Source: Acidipropionibacterium acidipropionici
GTDB taxonomy: Bacteria > Actinomycetota > Actinomycetes > Propionibacteriales > Propionibacteriaceae
DNA length: 64,000 nucleotides
Assembly: GCF_001441165.1 (NCBI RefSeq)
Contig: NZ_CP013126.1
Span: 2,261,551-2,325,550, forward strand
Direction: 5' to 3'
Shown here: positions 16,937 to 25,213 of the stretch, one piece after another
How the letters are laid out: every line of letters starts with the position of its first letter
Position numbering within the stretch: position 1 is the stretch's first letter
Made by a program: the position numbers and the translations under genes
The notes under the pieces: generated by a model
What the model saw: the letters and a program-made list of their open reading frames with translations, nothing else
Told to the model about the DNA's origin: nothing
Database searches by the model: none

Positions 16937-17581
16937 ATGGACAGCAGGGCAGGTGGGCGCAGCAGCGATCCGCGGATCGCGGCCGCTCTGGCGCGACTCG
17001 CGGTGAGTCGCGGGACGGACGCCGGGGTGTCGGGGGCCGGGGGCCGGTCTGTTCATCCTGGGCTGAAGACTCTTTTCCCCGGAGGGCTGCAGCCCGAGGT
17101 GTACACCCTGTCCGGCGCGGCGTCGGTGGGGATGGGGCTGCTGGTCGACGGCTGGTGCGGGGTGGTGGGGATGCCCGAGGTGGGGGTGGAGGCCGCCCGG
17201 GACTGGGGGGTCGAGCTGTCCCGCATGGTGCTGGTCCCCGACCCCGGGTCGTGGCTGGAGACGGTGGCCGCGCTCATCGAGGGGCTCGACGTCGTGCTCG
17301 CGGCCGCTCCCGCGCCTGTCGCCCCGGCGGCGGCCCAGCGCCTGGTGGCGCGCCTGCGGGACCGCGGCACCACCTTGGTGGTGCAGGGCGACTGGCCCGG
17401 CGCCCACGCCAGGATCGACGCCCGGACGCTGGGCTGGCAGGGGCTGGGGCACGGCTACGGGGCTCTGGAGTCCCAGCGGCTGGAGGTCACGGTGACCCGT
17501 CACCACTCCAGCCGTTCGGTGGTTCTGGAGCGGGGCTCCGGGCGCGTCGTCGAGGTGGACGGGGGGCGACGCCGTGGCTGA
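16937..17581 (+). CDS. imuA': ImuA'-like RecA-fold protein (mutasome)
   Basis: First gene of the inducible mutagenesis cassette; actinobacterial ImuA' is a RecA-like accessory that interacts with ImuB. 214 residues. The segment LKTLFPGGLQPEVYTLSGAASVGMGLL aligns with the start of the RecA core, but no P-loop GxxxxGK[ST] is seen, as is usual for ImuA'. The C-terminus overlaps imuB by 8 nt. Start set at the ATG at 16937; a GTG at 16928 is possible, and the long extension through the tandem repeats is rejected. Confidence 0.8.
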   Translation: MDSRAGGRSSDPRIAAALARLAVSRGTDAGVSGAGGRSVHPGLKTLFPGGLQPEVYTLSGAASVGMGLLVDGWCGVVGMPEVGVEAARDWGVELSRMVLVPDPGSWLETVAALIEGLDVVLAAAPAPVAPAAAQRLVARLRDRGTTLVVQGDWPGAHARIDARTLGWQGLGHGYGALESQRLEVTVTRHHSSRSVVLERGSGRVVEVDGGRRRG

Positions 17582-19139
17582 GATTCCGAGGGTGCTGCTG
17601 GCCCGGGTCCCCGACTGGACGATCCGGGCGGTGAGGTTGAGCACCGGACAGACCGATCCTCTCCTCGTCGTCGACAAGGGGAAGGTGGTGGCCCGCTGCG
17701 AGCTGGCCGCCGCCGAGGGGGTGGAGGTCGGCCTGCGGGTGCGGGCCGCCCAGCTGCGCTGCCCCGACGCCGTCGTCGTGCCCCACGATCCCCGGGTCGA
17801 GGAGGAGTGCTTCGCCCCGGTGGTGGCGGCGATCGAGCAGCAGGTGGCCCCCGCGGTCCATGTGGTGCGTCCCGGCGTTGCAGCGGTCCGGGCCGGCGGG
17901 GTGTCCCGGTTCTACGGCGGGGAGCCGGCGGCGGCGCAGCGGCTGAGGCAGGTGCTGTGCGCTCGTGGCCTGGCCGAGGCGGGGGTGGGGATCGCCGACG
18001 GGCTGTTCGCCGCCGGGCAGGCCGCGCTGCGCGCCGAACCGGTGATGATCGTGCCCGCCGGAGGGTCGGGGGAGTTCCTGTCGGGTCTGGAGATCGGCGC
18101 CCTGGACGCCGGGACCGCCCCGAAGGACCGCGGATCCTCGGATCTGGTGCGGTCGCTGCGCGGTCTCGGGCTGCGCACCCTGGGCCGGTTCGCGGCCCTG
18201 GACCACCAGAAGGTCGTGACGCGGTTCGGGCCCGGCGGCGGACGCGCCCACCTGCTGGCCGCCGGGATCGACACGACCCCGTTGACCTCCCGGCATCCGG
18301 ACGCCGATGACGCCGTCGAGATCACCTTCCCCGACCCCCTGGGGCTGGCCGAGCAGGTCGCCGCCGGGGTGGAGCCCCTCGCCTCCGCGATGCTCCAGGA
18401 TCTCGGCCGGCGCGGAATGAGCTGCGACGAGGTGCGGATCGTCATCCGGTCCACCGACGGCCTGAGCGAGCAGGTCTGGCGTCACCCCTGGCAGTTCTCC
18501 TCGACCGATCTGGTCTCCCGGGTCGTCTGGCAGCTGTCGGGAACCCGACGGCGCGACGCGGATGAGGAGGCCTGTGCCATTCCCGCCGGCGTGGAGGCGG
18601 TCCGGCTCGTCCCGACCGCCCGGCCGGCCGCCGAGCACGCCGAGGGCCTGTTCGGGGCCCGTCCGGCCGAGCACCTCATGGCGATCCTCACCAGGCTCCA
18701 GGACCGGCTCGGTCCCCGGGCGGTGCTCACCCCGGCTGTGACCGGAGGACGTCTGCTCAAGGAGCGCCGGCAGCTCACACCCTTCGGATCGCTGCCCGAG
18801 GGGCGCTCCCGCCTCGAGGAGCCCTGGCCCGGCCGGCTGTCCGGACCGGCCCCCGGCGTCGTCTTCCAGCAGCTGCGCCCGGTGCGGGTCCAGACCGCCG
18901 ACGGATCCCCGGCCCGGCCCTGCGAGCCGGGGACGGGGGACTCCCCGGAATGGTTCACCGACCCTTCCGGACGCCGCCGGAGGGTGATCGCCTGGGCCGG
19001 TCCGTGGCCGGTCCTGCAGCGCTGGTGGGACGCCGGGGCCACCTCGGTGGAGCGCTTCCAGCTGGTGACCGAGGACCAGCAGGCCTGGGTGCTGGCGGCC
19101 AGTGGCGACTCGTGGTGGGCGGAGGCCCGCTATGACTGA
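17574..19139 (+). CDS. imuB: ImuB, non-catalytic Y-family polymerase homolog
   Basis: Adaptor that links DnaE2 to the beta clamp during damage-induced mutagenesis. 521 residues with Y-family palm, thumb and little-finger regions. At the place where active Y-polymerases have the first catalytic Asp it reads VLLARVPDWTIRAV, and the second motif reads VRPGVAAVRAGG instead of SLDEAF. The metal-binding acids are therefore lost, as expected for ImuB. The helix-hairpin-helix region LRGLGLRTLGRFAAL is recognisable. A GTG start overlaps imuA', and dnaE2 follows after 35 bp. Confidence 0.9.
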   Translation: MAEIPRVLLARVPDWTIRAVRLSTGQTDPLLVVDKGKVVARCELAAAEGVEVGLRVRAAQLRCPDAVVVPHDPRVEEECFAPVVAAIEQQVAPAVHVVRPGVAAVRAGGVSRFYGGEPAAAQRLRQVLCARGLAEAGVGIADGLFAAGQAALRAEPVMIVPAGGSGEFLSGLEIGALDAGTAPKDRGSSDLVRSLRGLGLRTLGRFAALDHQKVVTRFGPGGGRAHLLAAGIDTTPLTSRHPDADDAVEITFPDPLGLAEQVAAGVEPLASAMLQDLGRRGMSCDEVRIVIRSTDGLSEQVWRHPWQFSSTDLVSRVVWQLSGTRRRDADEEACAIPAGVEAVRLVPTARPAAEHAEGLFGARPAEHLMAILTRLQDRLGPRAVLTPAVTGGRLLKERRQLTPFGSLPEGRSRLEEPWPGRLSGPAPGVVFQQLRPVRVQTADGSPARPCEPGTGDSPEWFTDPSGRRRRVIAWAGPWPVLQRWWDAGATSVERFQLVTEDQQAWVLAASGDSWWAEARYD

Positions 19140-19174
19140 CGCCGGCCCCGACCGCGCTCGCCCCGGAGACCGTC

Positions 19175-22100
19175 ATGACCTATGACAATCCGCCCATCCC
19201 GTGGTCGGAGCTGGAGCGCCGGATCGAGGGCGGGGCCCCCACGGAGGGATCCGACGGACCGGCGTACTCGCGCAAGCGCCGGCCCCCCACCGGGCATCCG
19301 GTGCCTCCGGCGGGGCCGGTGGTGCCCTACGCCGAGCTGCACTGCCACTCCCACTACAGCTTCCTGGACGGCGCCTCCAGCCCCGAGGAACTGGTGCACC
19401 GGGCGGTGGAGCTGGGCCTGTCGGCGCTGGCGCTGACCGACCATGACGGCCTCTACGGGGTGGTGCGGATGGCCGAGGCCGCCGAGGCCTACGGCCTGCC
19501 GACCATCATCGGCTCCGAGCTGTCCATCGGCCTGCCCGCGCCCCAGAACGGTGTGGCCGATCCGGTCGGCAGTCACCTGCTGGTGCTCGCCCGCGGCGTC
19601 GAGGGCTACCACAGGCTGGCCGGCGCCATGACCGAGGCCTACCTCACCGACGGCGCCGAGAAGGGGCGCCCGATCTACGACCTGGAGGCCCTGGCCGAGG
19701 CGGCCGACGGGCACTGGATCATCCTCACCGGCTGCCGCAAGGGGCTGGTGCGCCGGGGACTGGCCCAGGGCGCCGACCAGGCGGACCGCGAGCTGCACCG
19801 GCTGGTCGAGCTCTTCGGCCACGACAACGTGGCCGTCGAGCTCACCGACCACCGGCGTCCCTCCGACACCCATGACAACGACCTGCTGGCCGGTCTGGCC
19901 GAGGCCCGGGGGCTCCCGGTGGTCGCCACCAGTGCCGCCCACTACGCCACCGCCGAGGCCTTCGAGCTGTCCTGCGCGATGGCCGCGGTGCGGGCCCGGC
20001 GCAGCCTCGACGAGATCGACGGCTGGCTGCCCGCCGGGCCGGTGGACCGGCTGCGCAGCGGGGCGGAGATGGCGGGGCTGTTCTCCCGCTACCCGGATGC
20101 GGTGGCCAACACCGTGAGGATCGCCGAGCAGACCCGGTTCTCGCTGCGCTCCAGCCGGCCCCGGATGCCCGACCAGGAGGTGCCCGAGGGCCACACCCCG
20201 ATGAGCTGGCTGCGGCAGCTGGCCGAGCGGGGCCGCCTGGAGCGCTACGGCGAGGACCCCGCGGCGCAGGCCAGGATCGCCTCGGAGCTCGACGTCATCG
20301 AGTCGAAGGGATTCGCCGGATATTTCCTCATCGTCCACGACATCGTCAGTTTTGCCCGCAGCCGCGGAATCCTCTTCCAGGGTCGCGGGTCGGCGGCGGC
20401 CTCGGCGGTCTGCTATGTGCTGGGAATCACGGTGGTCGATCCGGTGTTCTACGGCCTTCCCTTCGAGAGATTCCTGTCGGCGCTGCGCGAGGAGGAGCCG
20501 GATATCGACGTGGATTTCGACGCCCGGCGCCGCGAGGAGGTGATCCAGTACGTCTACCGTCGCTACGGGAGGCGCAACGCCGCCCAGGTGGCCGACGTCA
20601 TCACCTACCGGCCGCGCAACGCGATCCGCGACATGGCCAAGGCGCTGGGCTACTCCCAGGGACAGCAGGACGCCTGGTCGAGGCAGGCGGAGAGATGGGG
20701 CACGCGGATCACCGACGACTCGTCGGACTCCGGGGAGGCCGGGCAGCGGGTCGACGCCATCCCCGGGCCGGTGCGCGACCTGGCCGGCCGCCTGCTGGGG
20801 ACCCCGCGGCATCTGGGCATCCACTCCGCCGGCATGGTGCTCACCCACGACCCGGTGGGGCTGGTGTGCCCGATCGAGCCGGCCAGGATGGAGAACCGCA
20901 CCGTCCTGCAGTGGGACAAGGAGGACTGCGCCTGGATGGGGCTGGTGAAGTTCGACCTGCTGGGGCTCGGCATGCTCGCCGCCCTGCAGCACACCTTCGA
21001 CCTGACCGCCGAGCACTGCGGCCGGCGCTGGACGATGGAGACGATCCCGCGCAACGAGCCGGGGGTCTACGACATGCTGTGCCGGGCCGACACGATCGGC
21101 GTCTTCCAGGTGGAGAGCCGCGCCCAGATGGGCACCCTGCCCCGGCTGCGCCCGCGCTGCTTCTACGACCTGGCGGTGGAGATCGGTCTCATCCGTCCCG
21201 GGCCGGTCCAGGGCGGGGCTGTGCACCCCTACATCCGGCGGCGCACCGGCCGCGACCCGGTCACCTATCCTCACCCGCTCCTGGAGCCGGTGCTGCGGCG
21301 CACCCTGGGGATCCCGCTGTTCCAGGAGCAGCTGATGCAGATGGCCACCACGGTGGGTGGCTGCACACCGGCCGACGCCGATCTGCTGCGCCGCGCGATG
21401 GGGTCGAAGCGGGGGGTGGAGAAGATCGATTCGCTGCGGGTCAAGATGTTCTCCGGAATGGCCGCCAACGGCATTGATGATGAGACGGCACAGGATATCT
21501 ACAATCGCATCGAATCTTTCGCGAATTTCGGATTCGCGGAGTCCCACGCGCTGAGTTTCGCGGTGCTGGTCTATGCCAGTTCATGGCTGAAGCTGCATTA
21601 TCCGGCGGCCTATCTTGCCGGTCTGCTGCGCTCCCAGCCGATGGGCTTCTACGCCCCGGCGACGCTGGTGGCCGACGCCCGCCGGCACGGGGTGAGGGTG
21701 CTGCGTCCCGACCTCGTGCACTCGGGGTTGCACGCCGGGCTGGAGCCGGTCGGGGAGGCGGAGGGGGGGACGGACGCAGCCGGGATGGACGACTGCCTGG
21801 TCGATCACACCGCCGAGGAGATCGGGCTCTTCGATCCCGACGCCCCCGATCGCACCGGCGCCCATCGCCGCGACGGCGGGTTCGCGGTGCGCCTGGGGCT
21901 GGCCGACGTCTCGACGATCTCCGATGAGACCGCCGGGCGGATCCTCGCGGAGCGGGAGCACGCGCCCTTCGCCGGGATGGACGATCTGGTGCGCCGCACC
22001 GGTCTGGACACCGACCAGCTGGAGGCGCTGTCTCTGGCGGGGGTCTTCGACGACCTGGTCGGCTCGCGCCGCGGCGCCCTGTGGCAGGCCGGGCAGATGG

Positions 22101-22576
22101 CCGGGGTGGCGCCGGGCCAGCTCGACATCGAGGTGCCGAGCCAGCCGCCGTTGCTGCCCGAGCCGACGCCGGTGGAGCTGCTGGGTCACGATCTGCGGTC
22201 CACCGGGATCAGCACCGAGGACCATCCGATGCGTCACCTGCGCGGATCCTTGTCGCAGCGCGGGGTGCTGCTGGTGGGCGAGCTGCTGTCGGTGGAGCCG
22301 GGGCGTCGGATCGAGGTGGCCGGGGTGGTGACCCACCGGCAGCGCCCGGCCACCGCCGGCGGGATCACCTTCATCAATCTGGAGGACGAGACCGGCCTGC
22401 TCAACGTCATCGTCACCCCGGGAGCGTGGAAGCACTACCGGCAGGTGGCCCGCACCTCATCGGCGATGATCGTGCGGGGCGTCCTGGAACGCAACGACAC
22501 GGTGATGAACCTCTACGCCGACCGTCTGGAGAGGCTGGAGATGAGCGTGGTCGTCTCCTCGCGGGACTTCCGTTGA
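19175..22576 (+). CDS. dnaE2: Error-prone DNA polymerase DnaE2
   Basis: C-family polymerase used for damage-induced mutagenesis, not replicative DnaE1. 1133 residues. The N-terminal PHP domain starts at ELHCHSHYSFLDGAS (~52-66); the palm has GRGSAAASAVCYVLG and the catalytic PDIDVDFDARRREEV; the C-terminal OB domain includes ITFINLEDETGLLNVIV. The size is nearer 1100 than the ~1180 of DnaE1. Together with imuA' and imuB it forms a complete mutasome operon. I found no clear actinobacterial LexA box (TCGAAC-N4-GTTCGA) in front of imuA'. Confidence 0.94.
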   Translation: MTYDNPPIPWSELERRIEGGAPTEGSDGPAYSRKRRPPTGHPVPPAGPVVPYAELHCHSHYSFLDGASSPEELVHRAVELGLSALALTDHDGLYGVVRMAEAAEAYGLPTIIGSELSIGLPAPQNGVADPVGSHLLVLARGVEGYHRLAGAMTEAYLTDGAEKGRPIYDLEALAEAADGHWIILTGCRKGLVRRGLAQGADQADRELHRLVELFGHDNVAVELTDHRRPSDTHDNDLLAGLAEARGLPVVATSAAHYATAEAFELSCAMAAVRARRSLDEIDGWLPAGPVDRLRSGAEMAGLFSRYPDAVANTVRIAEQTRFSLRSSRPRMPDQEVPEGHTPMSWLRQLAERGRLERYGEDPAAQARIASELDVIESKGFAGYFLIVHDIVSFARSRGILFQGRGSAAASAVCYVLGITVVDPVFYGLPFERFLSALREEEPDIDVDFDARRREEVIQYVYRRYGRRNAAQVADVITYRPRNAIRDMAKALGYSQGQQDAWSRQAERWGTRITDDSSDSGEAGQRVDAIPGPVRDLAGRLLGTPRHLGIHSAGMVLTHDPVGLVCPIEPARMENRTVLQWDKEDCAWMGLVKFDLLGLGMLAALQHTFDLTAEHCGRRWTMETIPRNEPGVYDMLCRADTIGVFQVESRAQMGTLPRLRPRCFYDLAVEIGLIRPGPVQGGAVHPYIRRRTGRDPVTYPHPLLEPVLRRTLGIPLFQEQLMQMATTVGGCTPADADLLRRAMGSKRGVEKIDSLRVKMFSGMAANGIDDETAQDIYNRIESFANFGFAESHALSFAVLVYASSWLKLHYPAAYLAGLLRSQPMGFYAPATLVADARRHGVRVLRPDLVHSGLHAGLEPVGEAEGGTDAAGMDDCLVDHTAEEIGLFDPDAPDRTGAHRRDGGFAVRLGLADVSTISDETAGRILAEREHAPFAGMDDLVRRTGLDTDQLEALSLAGVFDDLVGSRRGALWQAGQMAGVAPGQLDIEVPSQPPLLPEPTPVELLGHDLRSTGISTEDHPMRHLRGSLSQRGVLLVGELLSVEPGRRIEVAGVVTHRQRPATAGGITFINLEDETGLLNVIVTPGAWKHYRQVARTSSAMIVRGVLERNDTVMNLYADRLERLEMSVVVSSRDFR

Positions 22577-22595
22577 GGAACTGGTGGCGCCGTCC

Positions 22596-23027
22596 TCAGC
22601 GCGTCCCCGGCACCACGATCGCCCACATCACACCGAACCGGTCGGTGACCTGCCCGTAGTGGTCGCCCCACGGAGCCAGGGCGAAGGGCATGGAGACCGT
22701 CGCGCCGGTTCCGGTGAGCTTGGCGATGAGGGCCTCGGCCTCGGGCACCGAGTCCAGCCCGATGAGGAAGGAGTACACATCCGAGTCCAGCGGCGGGAGG
22801 GTGCGGCCCGGCCCGGCGATGCCGTCGCCACCGGCCAGGTGGATGAGCCCGCCGTCGAGTTCGGCATGGGAGACCGCCTCGGCCGGAGGGTCGAAGGGGA
22901 ACTTGGAGGTGTCGACATCGGAGTAGTGACCGATCTGCAGCTCCCCGCCGAAGACCGCCTGGTAGTAGTGGAACACCTCGTCGGCGTTGCCGGGGAACAT
23001 GATGTAGGGGGTGAAGGTCTGTGACAC
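22596..23027 (-). CDS. VOC family protein (PhnB/3-demethylubiquinone-like)
   Basis: A 143-residue vicinal-oxygen-chelate protein opening SQTFTPYIMFPGNADEVFHYYQAVFGGE, typical of the PhnB-like branch, and closing with APWGDHYGQVTDRFGVMW. It probably has the paired beta-alpha-beta-beta-beta fold. The reaction is unknown; members of this branch often have no assigned substrate. It converges with dnaE2, 19 bp away, and starts with a normal ATG. Confidence 0.85.
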   Translation of the reverse strand: MSQTFTPYIMFPGNADEVFHYYQAVFGGELQIGHYSDVDTSKFPFDPPAEAVSHAELDGGLIHLAGGDGIAGPGRTLPPLDSDVYSFLIGLDSVPEAEALIAKLTGTGATVSMPFALAPWGDHYGQVTDRFGVMWAIVVPGTR

Positions 23028-23101
23028 GTCGCACTCCTGGCTGAACTGGGATTACCGCATGGACCAGCGCTGATACTAGGCCCGAGGTGGGTCCGGACGC
23101 G

Positions 23102-23132
23102 GGAACGCCGCCCCCGGCGGGGGCGGCGTTCC
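23102..23132 (-). terminator. Terminator of the amino-acid permease
   Basis: A perfect 14-bp stem GGAACGCCGCCCCC / GGGGGCGGCGTTCC around GGC. It is 25 bp beyond the stop of the minus-strand permease gene at 23157. Confidence 0.75.
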
Positions 23133-23156
23133 GGGTCGGATCAGGGCGGAGCGGCC

Positions 23157-25091
23157 TCAGAGCACCTCGACCATGTGCACGATGGCGACCACCACGGCGA
23201 TGGCGGTCATGCCGTAGCCCACCGAGAGCAGCCCGAGCGGCATCCGGATGGCCGCGCCGAACCTGGCCCAGACCGGCAGCTTGGTGCGCGGCACGGCGTC
23301 CCAGGACTGCTCGAGGGAGTCGGCCCTGGCCAGGGCGATGTGGGAGACCGCGATGCCGGGGACCGGCACCAGCATGAAGAGCCACACCAGGCCGGTGGAC
23401 ATGGATTTCACGCTCATGACGCCGGTCAGCGCGAGGGCCACCTCGGTGAGGACGACGATCCCCGTCAGGATAGTGAGGACGATCGCCAGCCAGTGGTGGC
23501 GCACCGGAGCCGCCTCGGCGGAGATCTCCTCGCGGGTCTCGACGGCCACGGCGGTCCCGGCCCCCGACGCCGGGGCGGCGTCGGAGGATCCGTCGCCGAA
23601 GTTGTCGGCGACGGCCAGCTCGTGGCCCTCGATGCGGACGCGGGAGTGGATGTAGGAGTAGCCGAAGTAGATGACGAATCCGACCAGCAGCCAGACCACG
23701 AAGCGCAGCCAGGTCTCGATGGCCAGGTTGCTCATCAGCCACAGGCACAGGATGCCGGAGATGATGGGCAGCACGGGGGAGAAGGGCACGGTGAATCCGC
23801 GCTTGAGATCGGGGTAGCGATTGCGCTGCACCGGGATCGAGAAGCTCACCAGCACGAAGGCGCTCAGGGTGCCGATGTTGATCATCTCGGAGAGCTGGTC
23901 GACGTCGGCCAGGGCGGCGACGATGGCCACGATGATCCCGCAGATGATCTGCAGCCGGGCGGGGGTGCCGCGCTTGGAGGTCTGGGAGACCTGGCGGGGC
24001 AGCAGCCCGTCGCGGCTCATCGAGAACACCACGCGGGTGAGGCCGAGCAGCAGCACCATGACGACGGTGGTGAGCCCGATGAGGATGCCGATGGTGATGA
24101 GGGTGCCCACCCAGTTGGCGCCGACCAGCTTGAAGGCGGTGGCCAGGGAGACGTCCTCCTGCTTGGCCATCTCCTTGTAGGAGACCATGCCGGTGACGAC
24201 GATGGTGACGGCCACGTAGAGGATCGAGACCAGGGCCAGGCCGCCGAAGATGCCGCGGGGAAGGGTCTTCTGCGGATCCTTGGCCTCCTCGGCGGTGGTG
24301 GCGACGATGTCGAAGCCGACGAAGGCGAAGAACACCAGGGCGGCGGCGCCCAGCAGGCCGTACATCCCGTAGCGGGTGGGATCGGCGCCCGACAGGAAGG
24401 AGAAGAGGCTCTGGCCCATGACCCCGGTCGCCGACCCGGAGGGGACGGGCTCCGAGGGCGGGAAGAAGGGGGTGAAGTTCGAGGCCTTCACGTAGAAGGC
24501 GCCGGCCACGATGATGAACAGGGTGACGGTGATCTTGATGGCGGTGAGGACGCCGTTGACCCGGGAGGTCAGCTTGGTGCCCAGCACCAGCAGGATCGTG
24601 AAGAAGGCGACGATGACCGCCGGCGGCCAGGAGACCGCGACTCCGGCGATGTGGAACTCGGTGGCGATGTCGATGTGCAGGAACTCGAAGACGTTCTGGA
24701 GGTAGATGCCCCAGTACTTCGAGATCACTGAGGCGGCCATGAGCATCTCAAGGATGAGATCCCAGCCGATGACCCAGGCGAGAAGCTCGCCCAGGGACAG
24801 GTAGGAGAAGGTGTAGGCCGACCCGGAGACCGGCACCGAGGAGGCGAACTCCGCGTAGTTCATCACCGCCAGGCCGCAGACGAGCGCGGCCAGGATGAAG
24901 GAGATGATGACCGAGGGGCCTGCGTAGTCGGCGGCGGCCTGGGCGCCCACCGAGAAGATGCCGGCTCCGACGGCGACGGCGACGCCCATGACGGCGATGT
25001 CCATCGCCCCGAGTTCTCGCTTGAGACTGCGCTCCGGGTCGTCGAGATCCTCCTCGACCTGGTGCAGCCCCTTCTTGACCAGCAACGACAT
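23157..25091 (-). CDS. APC-family amino-acid permease (cationic amino-acid transporter-like)
   Basis: Integral membrane transporter of 644 residues, of the APC superfamily CAT/YfnA type. It has a cytoplasmic N-terminus (HQVEEDLDDPERSLKRELGAMD), then the TM1 signature VAVAVGAGIFSVGAQAA and ten or more further hydrophobic segments. Two or more extra C-terminal membrane segments follow a hydrophilic Ala/Glu-rich loop at ~500-540. Length is above the ~480 of LysP-type and fits the 14-TM CAT group. Substrate is not determined by sequence; basic amino acids are the family guess. Monocistronic. Confidence 0.88.
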   Translation of the reverse strand: MSLLVKKGLHQVEEDLDDPERSLKRELGAMDIAVMGVAVAVGAGIFSVGAQAAADYAGPSVIISFILAALVCGLAVMNYAEFASSVPVSGSAYTFSYLSLGELLAWVIGWDLILEMLMAASVISKYWGIYLQNVFEFLHIDIATEFHIAGVAVSWPPAVIVAFFTILLVLGTKLTSRVNGVLTAIKITVTLFIIVAGAFYVKASNFTPFFPPSEPVPSGSATGVMGQSLFSFLSGADPTRYGMYGLLGAAALVFFAFVGFDIVATTAEEAKDPQKTLPRGIFGGLALVSILYVAVTIVVTGMVSYKEMAKQEDVSLATAFKLVGANWVGTLITIGILIGLTTVVMVLLLGLTRVVFSMSRDGLLPRQVSQTSKRGTPARLQIICGIIVAIVAALADVDQLSEMINIGTLSAFVLVSFSIPVQRNRYPDLKRGFTVPFSPVLPIISGILCLWLMSNLAIETWLRFVVWLLVGFVIYFGYSYIHSRVRIEGHELAVADNFGDGSSDAAPASGAGTAVAVETREEISAEAAPVRHHWLAIVLTILTGIVVLTEVALALTGVMSVKSMSTGLVWLFMLVPVPGIAVSHIALARADSLEQSWDAVPRTKLPVWARFGAAIRMPLGLLSVGYGMTAIAVVVAIVHMVEVL

Positions 25092-25111
25092 AGGCGGGTT
25101 CCTCCTGGCTA

Positions 25112-25143
25112 CTCTTCGGACCGACTGTGGTCGGACCGAAGAG
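25112..25143 (-). terminator. Terminator between uvrA-like gene and permease
   Basis: A perfect 14-bp stem CTCTTCGGACCGAC / GTCGGACCGAAGAG with loop TGTG. It lies downstream of the minus-strand uvrA-like gene and just upstream of the permease start, so it could be a terminator or an attenuator-like hairpin. Confidence 0.65.
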
Positions 25144-25213
25144 GCAGCCTACCGATTCTCCCCCGATGCCATGGACGAGATGTTCAGCATGTGGACAGGT
25201 GGCGGGCCCGGCC

